A DNA stretch of 6,143 nucleotides from the NCBI GenBank assembly GCA_035457345.1, contig DATIBT010000074.1:1-6143 (forward strand), written 5' to 3'. Under the pieces are notes generated by a model, which saw nothing but the letters and a program-made list of their open reading frames with translations, was not told the origin of the DNA and made no database searches. Shown here in pieces: positions 1 through 5,693 of the stretch (position 1 is the first letter of the stretch; each line of letters starts with the position of its first letter). A program made the translations under genes and the position numbers. Source of the DNA: DASTDY01 sp035457345 (GTDB lineage: Bacteria; Patescibacteriota; Saccharimonadia; Saccharimonadales; EFPC-124).

Positions 1-704
1 TTAGAGTACGTGTTAGTGACGTCGTCTAGGCTGTCGAGTGCATCCATGAGGTTCATAATCTTGCGGGCAGTTTCTGAGTCGGTAATGTCGACCGTATTAT
101 TGGGCACGAATGTCAGCGCGGCTTCTTTAAGCGTTAAACCCGCAGCCTGCAATGCGTCACGGACTGCAGCAAGCTGTTTGGGATCGGTGTAAATGAGTAG
201 TTCACCGTCTTCAACTTCGGCGTCTTCGGCGCCAGCATCTATGGCGGTGAGCATTGCTTCGTCGGCGTCACCAGTAAATGCAGCCCTAATCTCACCCTTG
301 CGGCTAAACTGGAAGGCAACCGAACCCGGCTCGGCCATGCTGCCACCATTTTTAGTAAAGGCCACGCGCACATCAGGATAGGTGCGGTTTTTGTTGTCTG
401 TGGCGCACTCGACAATAACGGCAATGCCACCAGGGCCGTAGCCTTCGTAGGTGACTTCCTCAATTTGAGCGCCGCCCAACTTGCCAGCGCCACGGTCAAT
501 GGCGCGCTGAATGTTGGCGTTTGGCATGTTGGCCGCACGTGCCTGGTCCATGACGAGACGCAGCGCAAAGTTCATGCCCGGGTCCGCACCGTTTTTGGCT
601 GCAATGGTGAGCGCGTTGGCGAGTTTAGTAAATACCGCGCCTTTTTTGGCATCGGTTGCTTCTTTTTGTCGCTTAATAGTCGACCATTTTGAGTGTCCAG
701 ACAT
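1..704 (-). CDS. yebC: YebC/PmpR/TACO1 family protein (3' end outside window)
   Basis: The first 234 codons can be read on the minus strand, and the frame is still open at the window edge. The family is normally about 240-250 residues, so only the last few codons are missing. The N-terminus MSGHSKWSTIKRQKEATDAK is the hallmark YebC start, followed by KKGAVFTKLANALTIAAKNG (20-39). NMPNANIQRAIDRGAG (59-74), the YEGYGPGGIAVIVE segment (86-99) and DNKNRTYPDVR (103-113) are also classic family blocks. The C-terminal domain ends with MDALDSLDDV (220-229). The family is annotated as a cytoplasmic transcriptional regulator; more recent work links bacterial YebC proteins and mitochondrial TACO1 to translation through difficult stretches such as polyproline, so the regulator label is uncertain. 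The ATG at 704 matches the family start. Its Shine-Dalgarno is weak (GGGAAG, about 5 bases upstream). It lies 38 bases downstream of comEC. In many bacteria ruvC follows yebC, but that would be outside this window. Confidence 0.96.
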   Translation of the reverse strand, partial: MSGHSKWSTIKRQKEATDAKKGAVFTKLANALTIAAKNGADPGMNFALRLVMDQARAANMPNANIQRAIDRGAGKLGGAQIEEVTYEGYGPGGIAVIVECATDNKNRTYPDVRVAFTKNGGSMAEPGSVAFQFSRKGEIRAAFTGDADEAMLTAIDAGAEDAEVEDGELLIYTDPKQLAAVRDALQAAGLTLKEAALTFVPNNTVDITDSETARKIMNLMDALDSLDDVTNTYS

Positions 705-742
705 AACAACTTCCCGTTTAATTTGACAGATGGCTATTTACC

Positions 743-2194
743 TTATTCTACCATACTTTTTGTCAAAAAGTTATGGCCGGTTGTACGCCATAGCACGATA
801 CATATGAGTACTATCCCGCCATAGCAGGCGATCATACTCTGCGGCGGAATGGTCACCTGTACGATCGCCCAAGGTATCTGTGCGAGGAGCCCAACTAATT
901 GCACCACATAGGCGAGCAACCAGCCCGCCGGCAGTGACACGTATGCCGCCACTGCAGGCATAACCAGCCCGGCAAGCCCACCGCTAAATGCCAGCAACAT
1001 AATAAGCGGCACCAGTGGCACAATGAGTATATTTGCAGGCAAGGCTAGAAGCGACGGCGCACCGAATATCGCCAACAACAGCGGAAGGGTCATTACCTGC
1101 GCCGCGATTGTCTCAAGCATAATTTGCCCAATGAGCTTGGGCTCTTTTTTACCGAACAGCCGGTGCTGTAACAGCGGCGCGACAATCAACACGCCAGCAA
1201 ACGCCAGGAATGATAACCACCAGCCAATGTCATACCAGAAATCGAGCGGGTCGAGCCCGGCGGTTATCGCTGCAGCAAACAACAACAGTACCATGGGATG
1301 TATGCGCCGGCCGTAATACCACGCCAAAACGCTCAATCCGCTCACAAGCGCCGCCCGGCTCATGCTTGGGCTAAACCCTGTTACCCCAACAAAACCAGCC
1401 ATAAGTACGGCCGCGGTCAGTGCGGTTTGGTACTTTGAGCGCTTCTCAAACAATCGCCTGGCCGCCCGAACCAAGATGGTCAAGTTGTACCCAGACGCAA
1501 CCACAATGTGCGTCAAAGAGAGCACCTTTAATTGCGCGTCAAGATCATCTGGTAGCCCGGTCTTTATGCCCACCAGAATGCCAATGCCAAGGCTCGCTTC
1601 TGTGACCGGCAAATTGGTATAGAGGCTGGCCGCGAACATGCGGCGCAGCTCTTCCAGAGGATTGTGCGCCACAGCTATTACCTTTGCCTCCGCAAAATAC
1701 ACGGCAGCTTGGTAGTTCCCAAAGCCGTTATACAACTTCCCAACCGCTCGCACCCTGTCGCCGCGTCGGGCATGAATCATGCTAAATGTCGTAATGCGCA
1801 CCTCGCCCGGCGGGCTGCGACCATCGAGCGTTATGGTATTCAATGTAAAATCACGCTGCCCTTTAGCGCCATAGGAAGGGTCATTGGCAACCGTGCCTGT
1901 TATAACCACCTTCTGGCCTACGTAGTTCGTAAAAGTGACGAGCTGACCATGCACCGCACCGCCCCGCCACACCCCCAGCAACAACCCGGCAATACAAACA
2001 GCAATCACAGCAATGCCCCGTTTGCCAATGCACAAACCTAAAGCCGCCAGCACACCCAACGCACACGCCCCTCCCGCCCCCTGCCACCCCATTCCGGCGC
2101 ACGCCAGCCCAATAAGAAATGTTAAGCAACCTAACAAAATCAGCGTTGTTCGCCGCACTTTACGGTACACTAGAACAAAGATAAGCTGTAACAT
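743..2194 (-). CDS. comEC: ComEC/Rec2-type DNA uptake channel, short form without beta-lactamase domain
   Basis: This 483-residue polytopic membrane protein begins with hydrophobic helices (about 15-34, 43-56 and 60-76). A soluble segment (about 86-176) follows, resembling the DUF4131/OB-like domain, with VVITGTVANDP (96-106) and RRGDRVRAVGKLY (143-155). The Competence domain covers about 181-470. It shows LGIGILVGIKTGLPDDL (202-218), a variant of the membrane signature at THIVVASGYNLTILV (228-242), PSMSRAALVSGL (276-287), LDFWYDIGWWLSFLAFAG (317-334) and LALPANILIVPLVPL (384-398). In transformable bacteria ComEC carries single-stranded DNA across the inner membrane. The protein ends soon after the last helix (about 458-469), so the C-terminal metallo-beta-lactamase domain of long ComEC proteins is absent. 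The ATG at 2194 has no clear Shine-Dalgarno; a possible -10 nearby suggests a very short leader. GTG codons just inside are alternative starts. The family call is firm; a role in uptake is inferred. Confidence 0.9.
   Translation of the reverse strand: MLQLIFVLVYRKVRRTTLILLGCLTFLIGLACAGMGWQGAGGACALGVLAALGLCIGKRGIAVIAVCIAGLLLGVWRGGAVHGQLVTFTNYVGQKVVITGTVANDPSYGAKGQRDFTLNTITLDGRSPPGEVRITTFSMIHARRGDRVRAVGKLYNGFGNYQAAVYFAEAKVIAVAHNPLEELRRMFAASLYTNLPVTEASLGIGILVGIKTGLPDDLDAQLKVLSLTHIVVASGYNLTILVRAARRLFEKRSKYQTALTAAVLMAGFVGVTGFSPSMSRAALVSGLSVLAWYYGRRIHPMVLLLFAAAITAGLDPLDFWYDIGWWLSFLAFAGVLIVAPLLQHRLFGKKEPKLIGQIMLETIAAQVMTLPLLLAIFGAPSLLALPANILIVPLVPLIMLLAFSGGLAGLVMPAVAAYVSLPAGWLLAYVVQLVGLLAQIPWAIVQVTIPPQSMIACYGGIVLICIVLWRTTGHNFLTKSMVE
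745..771 (-). promoter_or_regulatory. Candidate yebC promoter with overlapping 17-bp palindrome
   Basis: On the minus strand an extended -10, TGG then TAGAAT (TAGAAT at 750-745), lies about 41 bases before the yebC ATG. The spacing-correct -35 (TAACTT) is poor, but a TGn extension can compensate. A good TTGACA (766-761) is only 10 bases from TAGAAT and 20 bases from a TAAATA (740-735), so neither pairing has normal spacing. The region overlaps the last codons of comEC. Positions 755-771 form a perfect odd palindrome, ACTTTTTG-T-CAAAAAGT, which could be an operator. Seen in the sequence; function is inferred. Confidence 0.35.
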
Positions 2195-2204
2195 TGTGCG
2201 GGAG

Positions 2205-2211
2205 TATATAA
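2205..2211. promoter_or_regulatory. Possible shared -10 region of divergent promoters
   Basis: The 37-base gap between comEC and the EEP gene contains one AT-rich core. Plus strand: TATATA at 2205-2210 would start transcription near 2217, giving a leader of about 15 bases that just includes the Shine-Dalgarno. Minus strand: TTATAT (2211-2206) would give comEC a leader of only about 5 bases. No good -35 is visible for either direction, so both assignments are tentative. Confidence 0.3.
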
Positions 2212-2217
2212 CGAACT

Positions 2218-2225
2218 AGGGGGAG
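2218..2225 (+). promoter_or_regulatory. Strong Shine-Dalgarno for the EEP gene
   Basis: AGGGGGAG lies 6 bases before the ATG at 2232. It fixes the start and contrasts with the poor or absent sites of comEC and the following phosphatase gene. Confidence 0.8.
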
Positions 2226-2231
2226 ATTACC

Positions 2232-3200
2232 ATGCACATTTCGGTGGGAACATTCAACGTTAACAACTTATTTTCTCGGTTCAATTTTGAGCTGAAGGCA
2301 GAGGTTGAGAAATTGCCCGAGGGCAAGGTACCCTTCACTAAAATTAGACAGATTGTCGATGATGTTGGTGCCGAAATGGTGCAATACGAAGGGTGGGCGC
2401 TCAAACGTAAAGACCCCAAAGAGAGGCGGATTATCGCCGATCGAATCAAGACAATGGACCTTGATGTTATCGCACTGCAAGAGGTTGAAGACATAGAAAC
2501 CCTCCGCTATTTCACCCACACCGAGCTCAACAACCTTTACCCTTACGCCATGCTCATTGAGGGCAATGACCCTCGACTCATAGACGTTGCCGTGCTTTCA
2601 AAGCTCCCTATTGGCCAAGCAACCACCTGGCAAACTGCCGCGGAACCAACGGCGCCAAAGGACCGCATTTTTAGTCGCGATTTATTGCAGGTGGAAATCC
2701 TCAACAATGAACACAAACCATTGCTCACCCTGTTCGCCACCCATCTTAAAAGCCACTACGTGCCATTCACTGAAGACCAAGAAGAAGGAGCTAAGCAAGC
2801 CAACGAACGTCGCCGGCTCCAGGCCGAAACGGCCGCCCTTATCATTGAGAAAACCATGCGGCCTGATTCGCGCTTTATCGTGCTCGGCGACATGAACGAC
2901 GGGCCGGATTCGGCATTTTTGCGACCCCTGTTAGATAACGTTGATTTACAACTGGTGAACGGCCTCGCTAACGCAAAAGAAACCCGGGCCGCGCCAAAAA
3001 CTAACGCGCCCATTCCAACGAGCACATGGACACATCGCTTTAAACCGACCGGCAAGCCGGCTCACTACGAATTATTTGATCACATCTGGCTCAGTCCAAG
3101 CTTGGCGCCAAAGTTAAAAGCCGCGTACATTGATCGCCGCACAAAAATGGGCGGCGATGGCAGCGATCATGACCCCGCTTGGGTCGAACTGGACGTATAA
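2232..3200 (+). CDS. Endonuclease/exonuclease/phosphatase (EEP) superfamily protein
   Basis: This is a 322-residue protein with all the expected active-site blocks of the Mg-dependent EEP (DNase I/exonuclease III-like) fold. They are TFNVNNLFSRF (7-17, first Asn), ALQEVED with Glu84, GNDPRLIDVAVLSK (111-124), ATHLKSH with His171, LGDMND with Asp220 and Asn222, FDHIW (282-286), and GSDHDP with Asp312 and His313. The catalytic set is intact. The substrate cannot be told from sequence: EEP enzymes cleave DNA or RNA phosphodiesters, or remove phosphate from lipids or nucleotides. The NLF-RF start, the charged stretch (about 20-75) before LQEVE and the GND-R--DVA block resemble bacterial nuclease-like EEP proteins. 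No signal peptide or membrane segment is seen, so it is probably cytoplasmic. It ends in tandem in-frame stops (TAATAA), 8 bases before the next gene, suggesting one transcript. The family is firm; the substrate is unknown. Confidence 0.93.
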   Translation: MHISVGTFNVNNLFSRFNFELKAEVEKLPEGKVPFTKIRQIVDDVGAEMVQYEGWALKRKDPKERRIIADRIKTMDLDVIALQEVEDIETLRYFTHTELNNLYPYAMLIEGNDPRLIDVAVLSKLPIGQATTWQTAAEPTAPKDRIFSRDLLQVEILNNEHKPLLTLFATHLKSHYVPFTEDQEEGAKQANERRRLQAETAALIIEKTMRPDSRFIVLGDMNDGPDSAFLRPLLDNVDLQLVNGLANAKETRAAPKTNAPIPTSTWTHRFKPTGKPAHYELFDHIWLSPSLAPKLKAAYIDRRTKMGGDGSDHDPAWVELDV

Positions 3201-3208
3201 TAAAGCTT

Positions 3209-3751
3209 ATGCAACGAATCTACCTGCTGCGCCACGGGCAAAGTCAAAACAATGCCCATAAAATAGTGAGCGGTCTAACGGAGACGCCCCTGACCGAACT
3301 TGGTAAACAGCAGGCAGAAACTGCCGGCGTCATGGCAAGAGCGCTTGACATTGATCTTATTGTTTGTTCGCCGCTGGGGCGAGCAAAAGAAACTGCCAAG
3401 CTTGTTGCTAAACAAATCGGCTACCCGGAGAGCGAGATTAAAGTCATGAAGGGATTGGCCGAACGTGAGCTTGGCAACCTCGAAGGCATGAGCTACGCCA
3501 AAAACGAACGGCTAAACGGCAACTTCCCAGCAGTTGAACATATTTACGGCGTCGAACCGCTTCCGCAATTTTATAGTCGTGTCCAACACGCGCTTCGCAG
3601 AATTCTGCAAGATAAAACACACCATACCGTACTCATTGTGTCCCACCAAGGTGTGGGCCGTATGCTGCGTACAATTGCCGAGGGCAAGCCGCCGCATGCC
3701 ATGTACGATCAAACGCATTTGGCAAACGCCACGCTGTATCCACTGTTATAG
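3209..3751 (+). CDS. Histidine phosphatase (phosphoglycerate mutase-like) family protein
   Basis: This 180-residue protein belongs to the histidine phosphatase superfamily. It opens with IYLLRHGQSQNN, where His9 is the predicted phosphate-accepting residue and Arg8 its partner. CSPLGRAKETA gives Arg58, LAERELGNLEG gives Glu85 (the likely proton donor), and IVSHQGVGRM gives the second catalytic His146. The length fits small single-domain members (CobC/GpmB/PhoE-like broad phosphatases) rather than the roughly 230-250 residue glycolytic mutases. Whether it acts on sugar phosphates, nucleotides or another small phosphoester cannot be decided. I chose the ATG at 3209 because it places RHG at the family position and avoids overlap; a TTG at 3179 would add ten residues inside the EEP gene. 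There is no clear Shine-Dalgarno, so translation may depend on coupling to the EEP gene 8 bases upstream. It is cytoplasmic by appearance. Confidence 0.93.
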   Translation: MQRIYLLRHGQSQNNAHKIVSGLTETPLTELGKQQAETAGVMARALDIDLIVCSPLGRAKETAKLVAKQIGYPESEIKVMKGLAERELGNLEGMSYAKNERLNGNFPAVEHIYGVEPLPQFYSRVQHALRRILQDKTHHTVLIVSHQGVGRMLRTIAEGKPPHAMYDQTHLANATLYPLL

Positions 3752-3777
3752 CCCGGCCAAACAATATAGTTAGCCGA

Positions 3778-3816
3778 GCGGCGGCTTTCCTTACACGTAC
3801 AGGTGAAAGCCGCCGC
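3778..3816. terminator. Strong hairpin between convergent genes, likely transcript end
   Basis: A perfect 12-bp inverted repeat, GCGGCGGCTTTC (3778-3789) and GAAAGCCGCCGC (3805-3816), encloses a 15-base loop. A few more pairs (CTT with AGG) are possible inside the loop. It lies 27 bases after the phosphatase stop and 9 bases from the stop of the opposing gene, so it could serve both strands. Neither side has the T-run of a canonical intrinsic terminator. It may act as a weak bidirectional terminator or protect 3' ends from exonucleases. Confidence 0.55.
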
Positions 3817-3824
3817 AAGACCTG

Positions 3825-4439
3825 TTAAAGGATGGAGCGCAGAGGCGGAAGACCCGCACTTTGCCGGAGACCGCTGACCAGATTGGTGAACCCCTTGATG
3901 AGCTCTTCGAGCCCCATCTGGCTGACTACAACACGCTGCGACCAGGGGCTCTCTGTCGGACCAGACACCTGCGCATGGCCGTCGGTGAGTGCGTTGAGGA
4001 TCTCGGCAAGATCTTCTTCGCTCTTGGCCAGCTCTGAGATCCATTTGGCCTCGTTGCCGAGCCGCACCCCTCCTAAGACATACCCATACAACAAAAGCCA
4101 GTGATACTCGATAGCCACGAAGAACCGTGGTTCCTCCGTGACAGGGATGCCGTCAAACGCGCCGATCATAGTGTTGATAGTGGTGGCGTACACCAGTACG
4201 ACGGCCAGTGCCCGCTCGCCCTCGCCCATGGCTGCGCCAGCCTTGCCCATATTGAGGCCGAGCATACCGGGCTCGTCGTATACCGGACCAAATGACTGGA
4301 TGACACTTTGGGGCAATGCCTGGGCGATTGCCGCGGGATCAACCCCAACGGTCAATGCCCGCTCAACATACCCCATTAGATCCTTTACACGCGGGTCGCT
4401 CGCGACTGTCGTGGACACGTTGGAGAACTGGCTGGCCAT
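3825..4439 (-). CDS. Unrecognised 204-residue protein
   Basis: I do not recognise this protein. It has 204 residues, no cysteine, and mixed hydrophobic and charged stretches that look largely helical. There is a Gly/Ala/Met-rich run (GLNMGKAGAAMGEGERALAV, 61-80), a hydrophobic stretch at 78-94, an aromatic stretch RFFVAIEYHWLLLYGYVLGG (105-124) and an acidic helix (ELAKSEEDLAEILNAL, 136-151). No signal peptide, clear membrane helix, catalytic motif or DNA-binding motif is evident; the two hydrophobic stretches look more like buried helices. Its reality as a gene is well supported: a long open frame, a good Shine-Dalgarno (GAAGGGGAG, 4458-4450, 10 bases before ATG) and a near-consensus promoter. 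Part of it is GC-rich (43 of 60 bases in 4201-4260), more than nearby metK sequence, which could hint at different ancestry but is weak evidence. It follows metK on the same strand with no visible terminator between them. Confidence 0.8.
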   Translation of the reverse strand: MASQFSNVSTTVASDPRVKDLMGYVERALTVGVDPAAIAQALPQSVIQSFGPVYDEPGMLGLNMGKAGAAMGEGERALAVVLVYATTINTMIGAFDGIPVTEEPRFFVAIEYHWLLLYGYVLGGVRLGNEAKWISELAKSEEDLAEILNALTDGHAQVSGPTESPWSQRVVVSQMGLEELIKGFTNLVSGLRQSAGLPPLRSIL

Positions 4440-4449
4440 CTCAAGACCA

Positions 4450-4458
4450 CTCCCCTTC
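4450..4458 (-). promoter_or_regulatory. Shine-Dalgarno of the unknown gene
   Basis: GAAGGGGAG on the minus strand lies 10 bases before the ATG at 4439. The spacing is slightly long, but the match to the anti-Shine-Dalgarno is strong. It supports this start. Confidence 0.65.
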
Positions 4459-4475
4459 TAACTAGACGTGCTCCT

Positions 4476-4504
4476 ATTTTAAAATTGACACGGCGCTATA
4501 TCAA
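4476..4504 (-). promoter_or_regulatory. Near-consensus sigma70-type promoter for the unknown gene
   Basis: On the minus strand, TTGATA (4504-4499) and TAAAAT (4481-4476) are separated by exactly 17 bases. This is the best promoter match in the window. The -35 lies over the last two sense codons of metK (Leu-Ile, TTG ATA, with its final A at the last base before the TAG stop). Predicted transcription would begin near 4469, giving a leader of about 30 bases that contains the Shine-Dalgarno. The -10 sits within a perfect ATTTTAAAAT palindrome (4476-4485). Confidence 0.7.
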
Positions 4505-5635
4505 CTTTTTTGCGATCTGCTCCCATGGAAACTCTGAGCGGCCAAAATGACCGTACGCGGCAGTCTGACGATAGATTGGCCGGCGCAAATCCAATCCTTT
4601 AATAATGCCTTGCACAGAAGTATCCAAAAGAGCATCCATAAATTTCTTTATGTCAGCGTCACTTGCTTGAGCGGTACCGAATGTCTCGACTTCTTGCATA
4701 ACCGGCCGTCGGGCGCCAATGAAGTAGGCAAGGCTCACCTCTGCCCTATCTGCAAGTCCTGCGGCAACAATATTTTTAGCTAGATAGCGCGCAGCATACG
4801 CGCCAGACCGGTCAACTTTGGAGCAATCCTTACCGCTAAACGCACCGCCACCAACACGGGCTGCTGCACCATATGTATCAACGATAATTTTGCGGCCGGT
4901 CAGGCCGGCGTCGGCAGCCGGACCGGAAAAATGCCACACGCCTGTGCCATTCAACACAAACTGTTTAGATGGCTCAATGCTAAGGTTATACTCTTCTAAA
5001 ATAGGCTCGATGGCATGTTTGTAGAGTGCCGCCTGCACTTCTTCGCGGCCCACGCTTGGGTCGTGCGGCACAGCCGAAACAACGTGATGCACCGCCACCG
5101 GCTTGTTGTTTTTATACTCTATTGTCACCTGCGCTTTGCCGTCGGGGCGCAGAAAGGGGAGGGTGCCATCTTCGCGCAGTTCATCGTATTTGCGCACTAA
5201 GCGATGGGAAAGTTCAATTGGCAACGGCATAAAGTTTGGCGTTTCATTGGTAGCATACCCAAACATCATGCCTTGGTCGCCAGCGCCCTCCCCCTCACCA
5301 GTGTCATCAACCCCTGCGGCAATTTCTGCAGACTGTTGGTGAAGGGCGACGTCAATATGCACGTCTTCGTGATGAAAAGCAAGTTCACGAATATCATATC
5401 CCAGCCGCTTCACCTCCTTGCGGGCGATGGCCTCAATTTTTTTAGCATCGAGCTTAGCCTTTGTTTGGATTTCACCGAACAGCACCACGCGGTTCTCTGT
5501 TACTGCCGTCTCTACTGCAGCGTGCGACTGTGGATCGCCCGCCATGAGCGCGTCAACAACAGCATCGCTAATTTGGTCACAGACTTTATCTGGATGACCG
5601 GCACAGACTGACTCAGACGTAAAGTATTTGGGCAT
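4496..5635 (-). CDS. metK: S-adenosylmethionine synthetase (methionine adenosyltransferase)
   Basis: MetK makes S-adenosylmethionine from methionine and ATP, releasing phosphate and pyrophosphate, in the cytoplasm. The 379-residue protein is close to the usual length. Family blocks in order: FTSESVCAGHPDKVCDQISD (5-24, His14 and Asp16 for ATP/metal), GAGDQGMMFGYATNET (117-132), LPIELSHRL (138-146), LPFLRPDGKAQVTIEY (159-174), FVLNGTG (226-232), GGGAFSGKD (262-270), KVDRSGAYAARYLAKNIVAA (273-292) and GLDLRRPIY (347-355). The invariant-looking His before GGGAFSGKD (ARHGGG in E. coli) is Val261 here, and the usual Pro after the KD is Cys271; the rest of the active site looks intact. I chose the ATG at 5635, not a TTG at 5656, because it gives the normal MetK N-terminus and has GAAAGG 7 bases upstream. 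The gene is preceded by a SAM-I riboswitch. Confidence 0.98.
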   Translation of the reverse strand: MPKYFTSESVCAGHPDKVCDQISDAVVDALMAGDPQSHAAVETAVTENRVVLFGEIQTKAKLDAKKIEAIARKEVKRLGYDIRELAFHHEDVHIDVALHQQSAEIAAGVDDTGEGEGAGDQGMMFGYATNETPNFMPLPIELSHRLVRKYDELREDGTLPFLRPDGKAQVTIEYKNNKPVAVHHVVSAVPHDPSVGREEVQAALYKHAIEPILEEYNLSIEPSKQFVLNGTGVWHFSGPAADAGLTGRKIIVDTYGAAARVGGGAFSGKDCSKVDRSGAYAARYLAKNIVAAGLADRAEVSLAYFIGARRPVMQEVETFGTAQASDADIKKFMDALLDTSVQGIIKGLDLRRPIYRQTAAYGHFGRSEFPWEQIAKKLI

Positions 5636-5669
5636 AAAAAAACCTTTCTGCCTCAAGACGACGAAAGGT
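5636..5669 (-). terminator. Intrinsic terminator of the SAM riboswitch, also covering the metK ribosome binding site
   Basis: On the minus strand ACCTTTC (5669-5663) pairs with GAAAGGT (5648-5642) around a 14-base loop, giving a 7-bp stem. Seven T (5642-5636) follow and run directly into the metK ATG at 5635. This is a textbook intrinsic terminator and the expected S-box expression platform. The 3' arm contains GAAAGG, the only Shine-Dalgarno for metK, 7 bases before the ATG, so the same hairpin would also block ribosome binding. The stem is short and AU-containing, so termination may be partial. Confidence 0.85.
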
Positions 5670-5693
5670 GTTGTGCGTGCACAAATATCTTTC
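5663..5693 (-). promoter_or_regulatory. Candidate antiterminator of the metK riboswitch
   Basis: An alternative fold excludes both P1 and the terminator. GAAAG (5693-5689, end of P4 and J4/1) pairs with CTTTC (5667-5663, terminator 5' arm). Between them TTGTG (5684-5680) pairs with CACAA (5675-5671) around a CACG loop, consuming the P1 3' strand. Two 5-bp helices are separated by a small internal loop. The mutual exclusivity is visible in the sequence; its use in the cell is inferred from how S-box switches work. Confidence 0.55.

Noticed and set aside
1023..2041. Several plus-strand open frames across the comEC gene (for example 1023-1316, 1362-1622, 1664-2041)
   Set aside because: They lie antisense to a well-supported membrane protein, show no family motifs and are explained as shadows of its codons.
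3179..3208. TTG start for the histidine phosphatase at 3179
   Set aside because: It would overlap the EEP gene by 22 bases and add ten residues before the conserved RHG start; the ATG at 3209 fits the family better.
4476..4485. ATTTTAAAAT palindrome as a metK terminator
   Set aside because: It is only A and T with no GC stem or loop and is better explained as the -10 region of the downstream promoter.
5636..5656. TTG start for metK at 5656, adding seven residues
   Set aside because: The extension would be encoded by the terminator loop and 3' arm and does not resemble a MetK N-terminus. The ATG at 5635 gives the family start and has a well-spaced Shine-Dalgarno.
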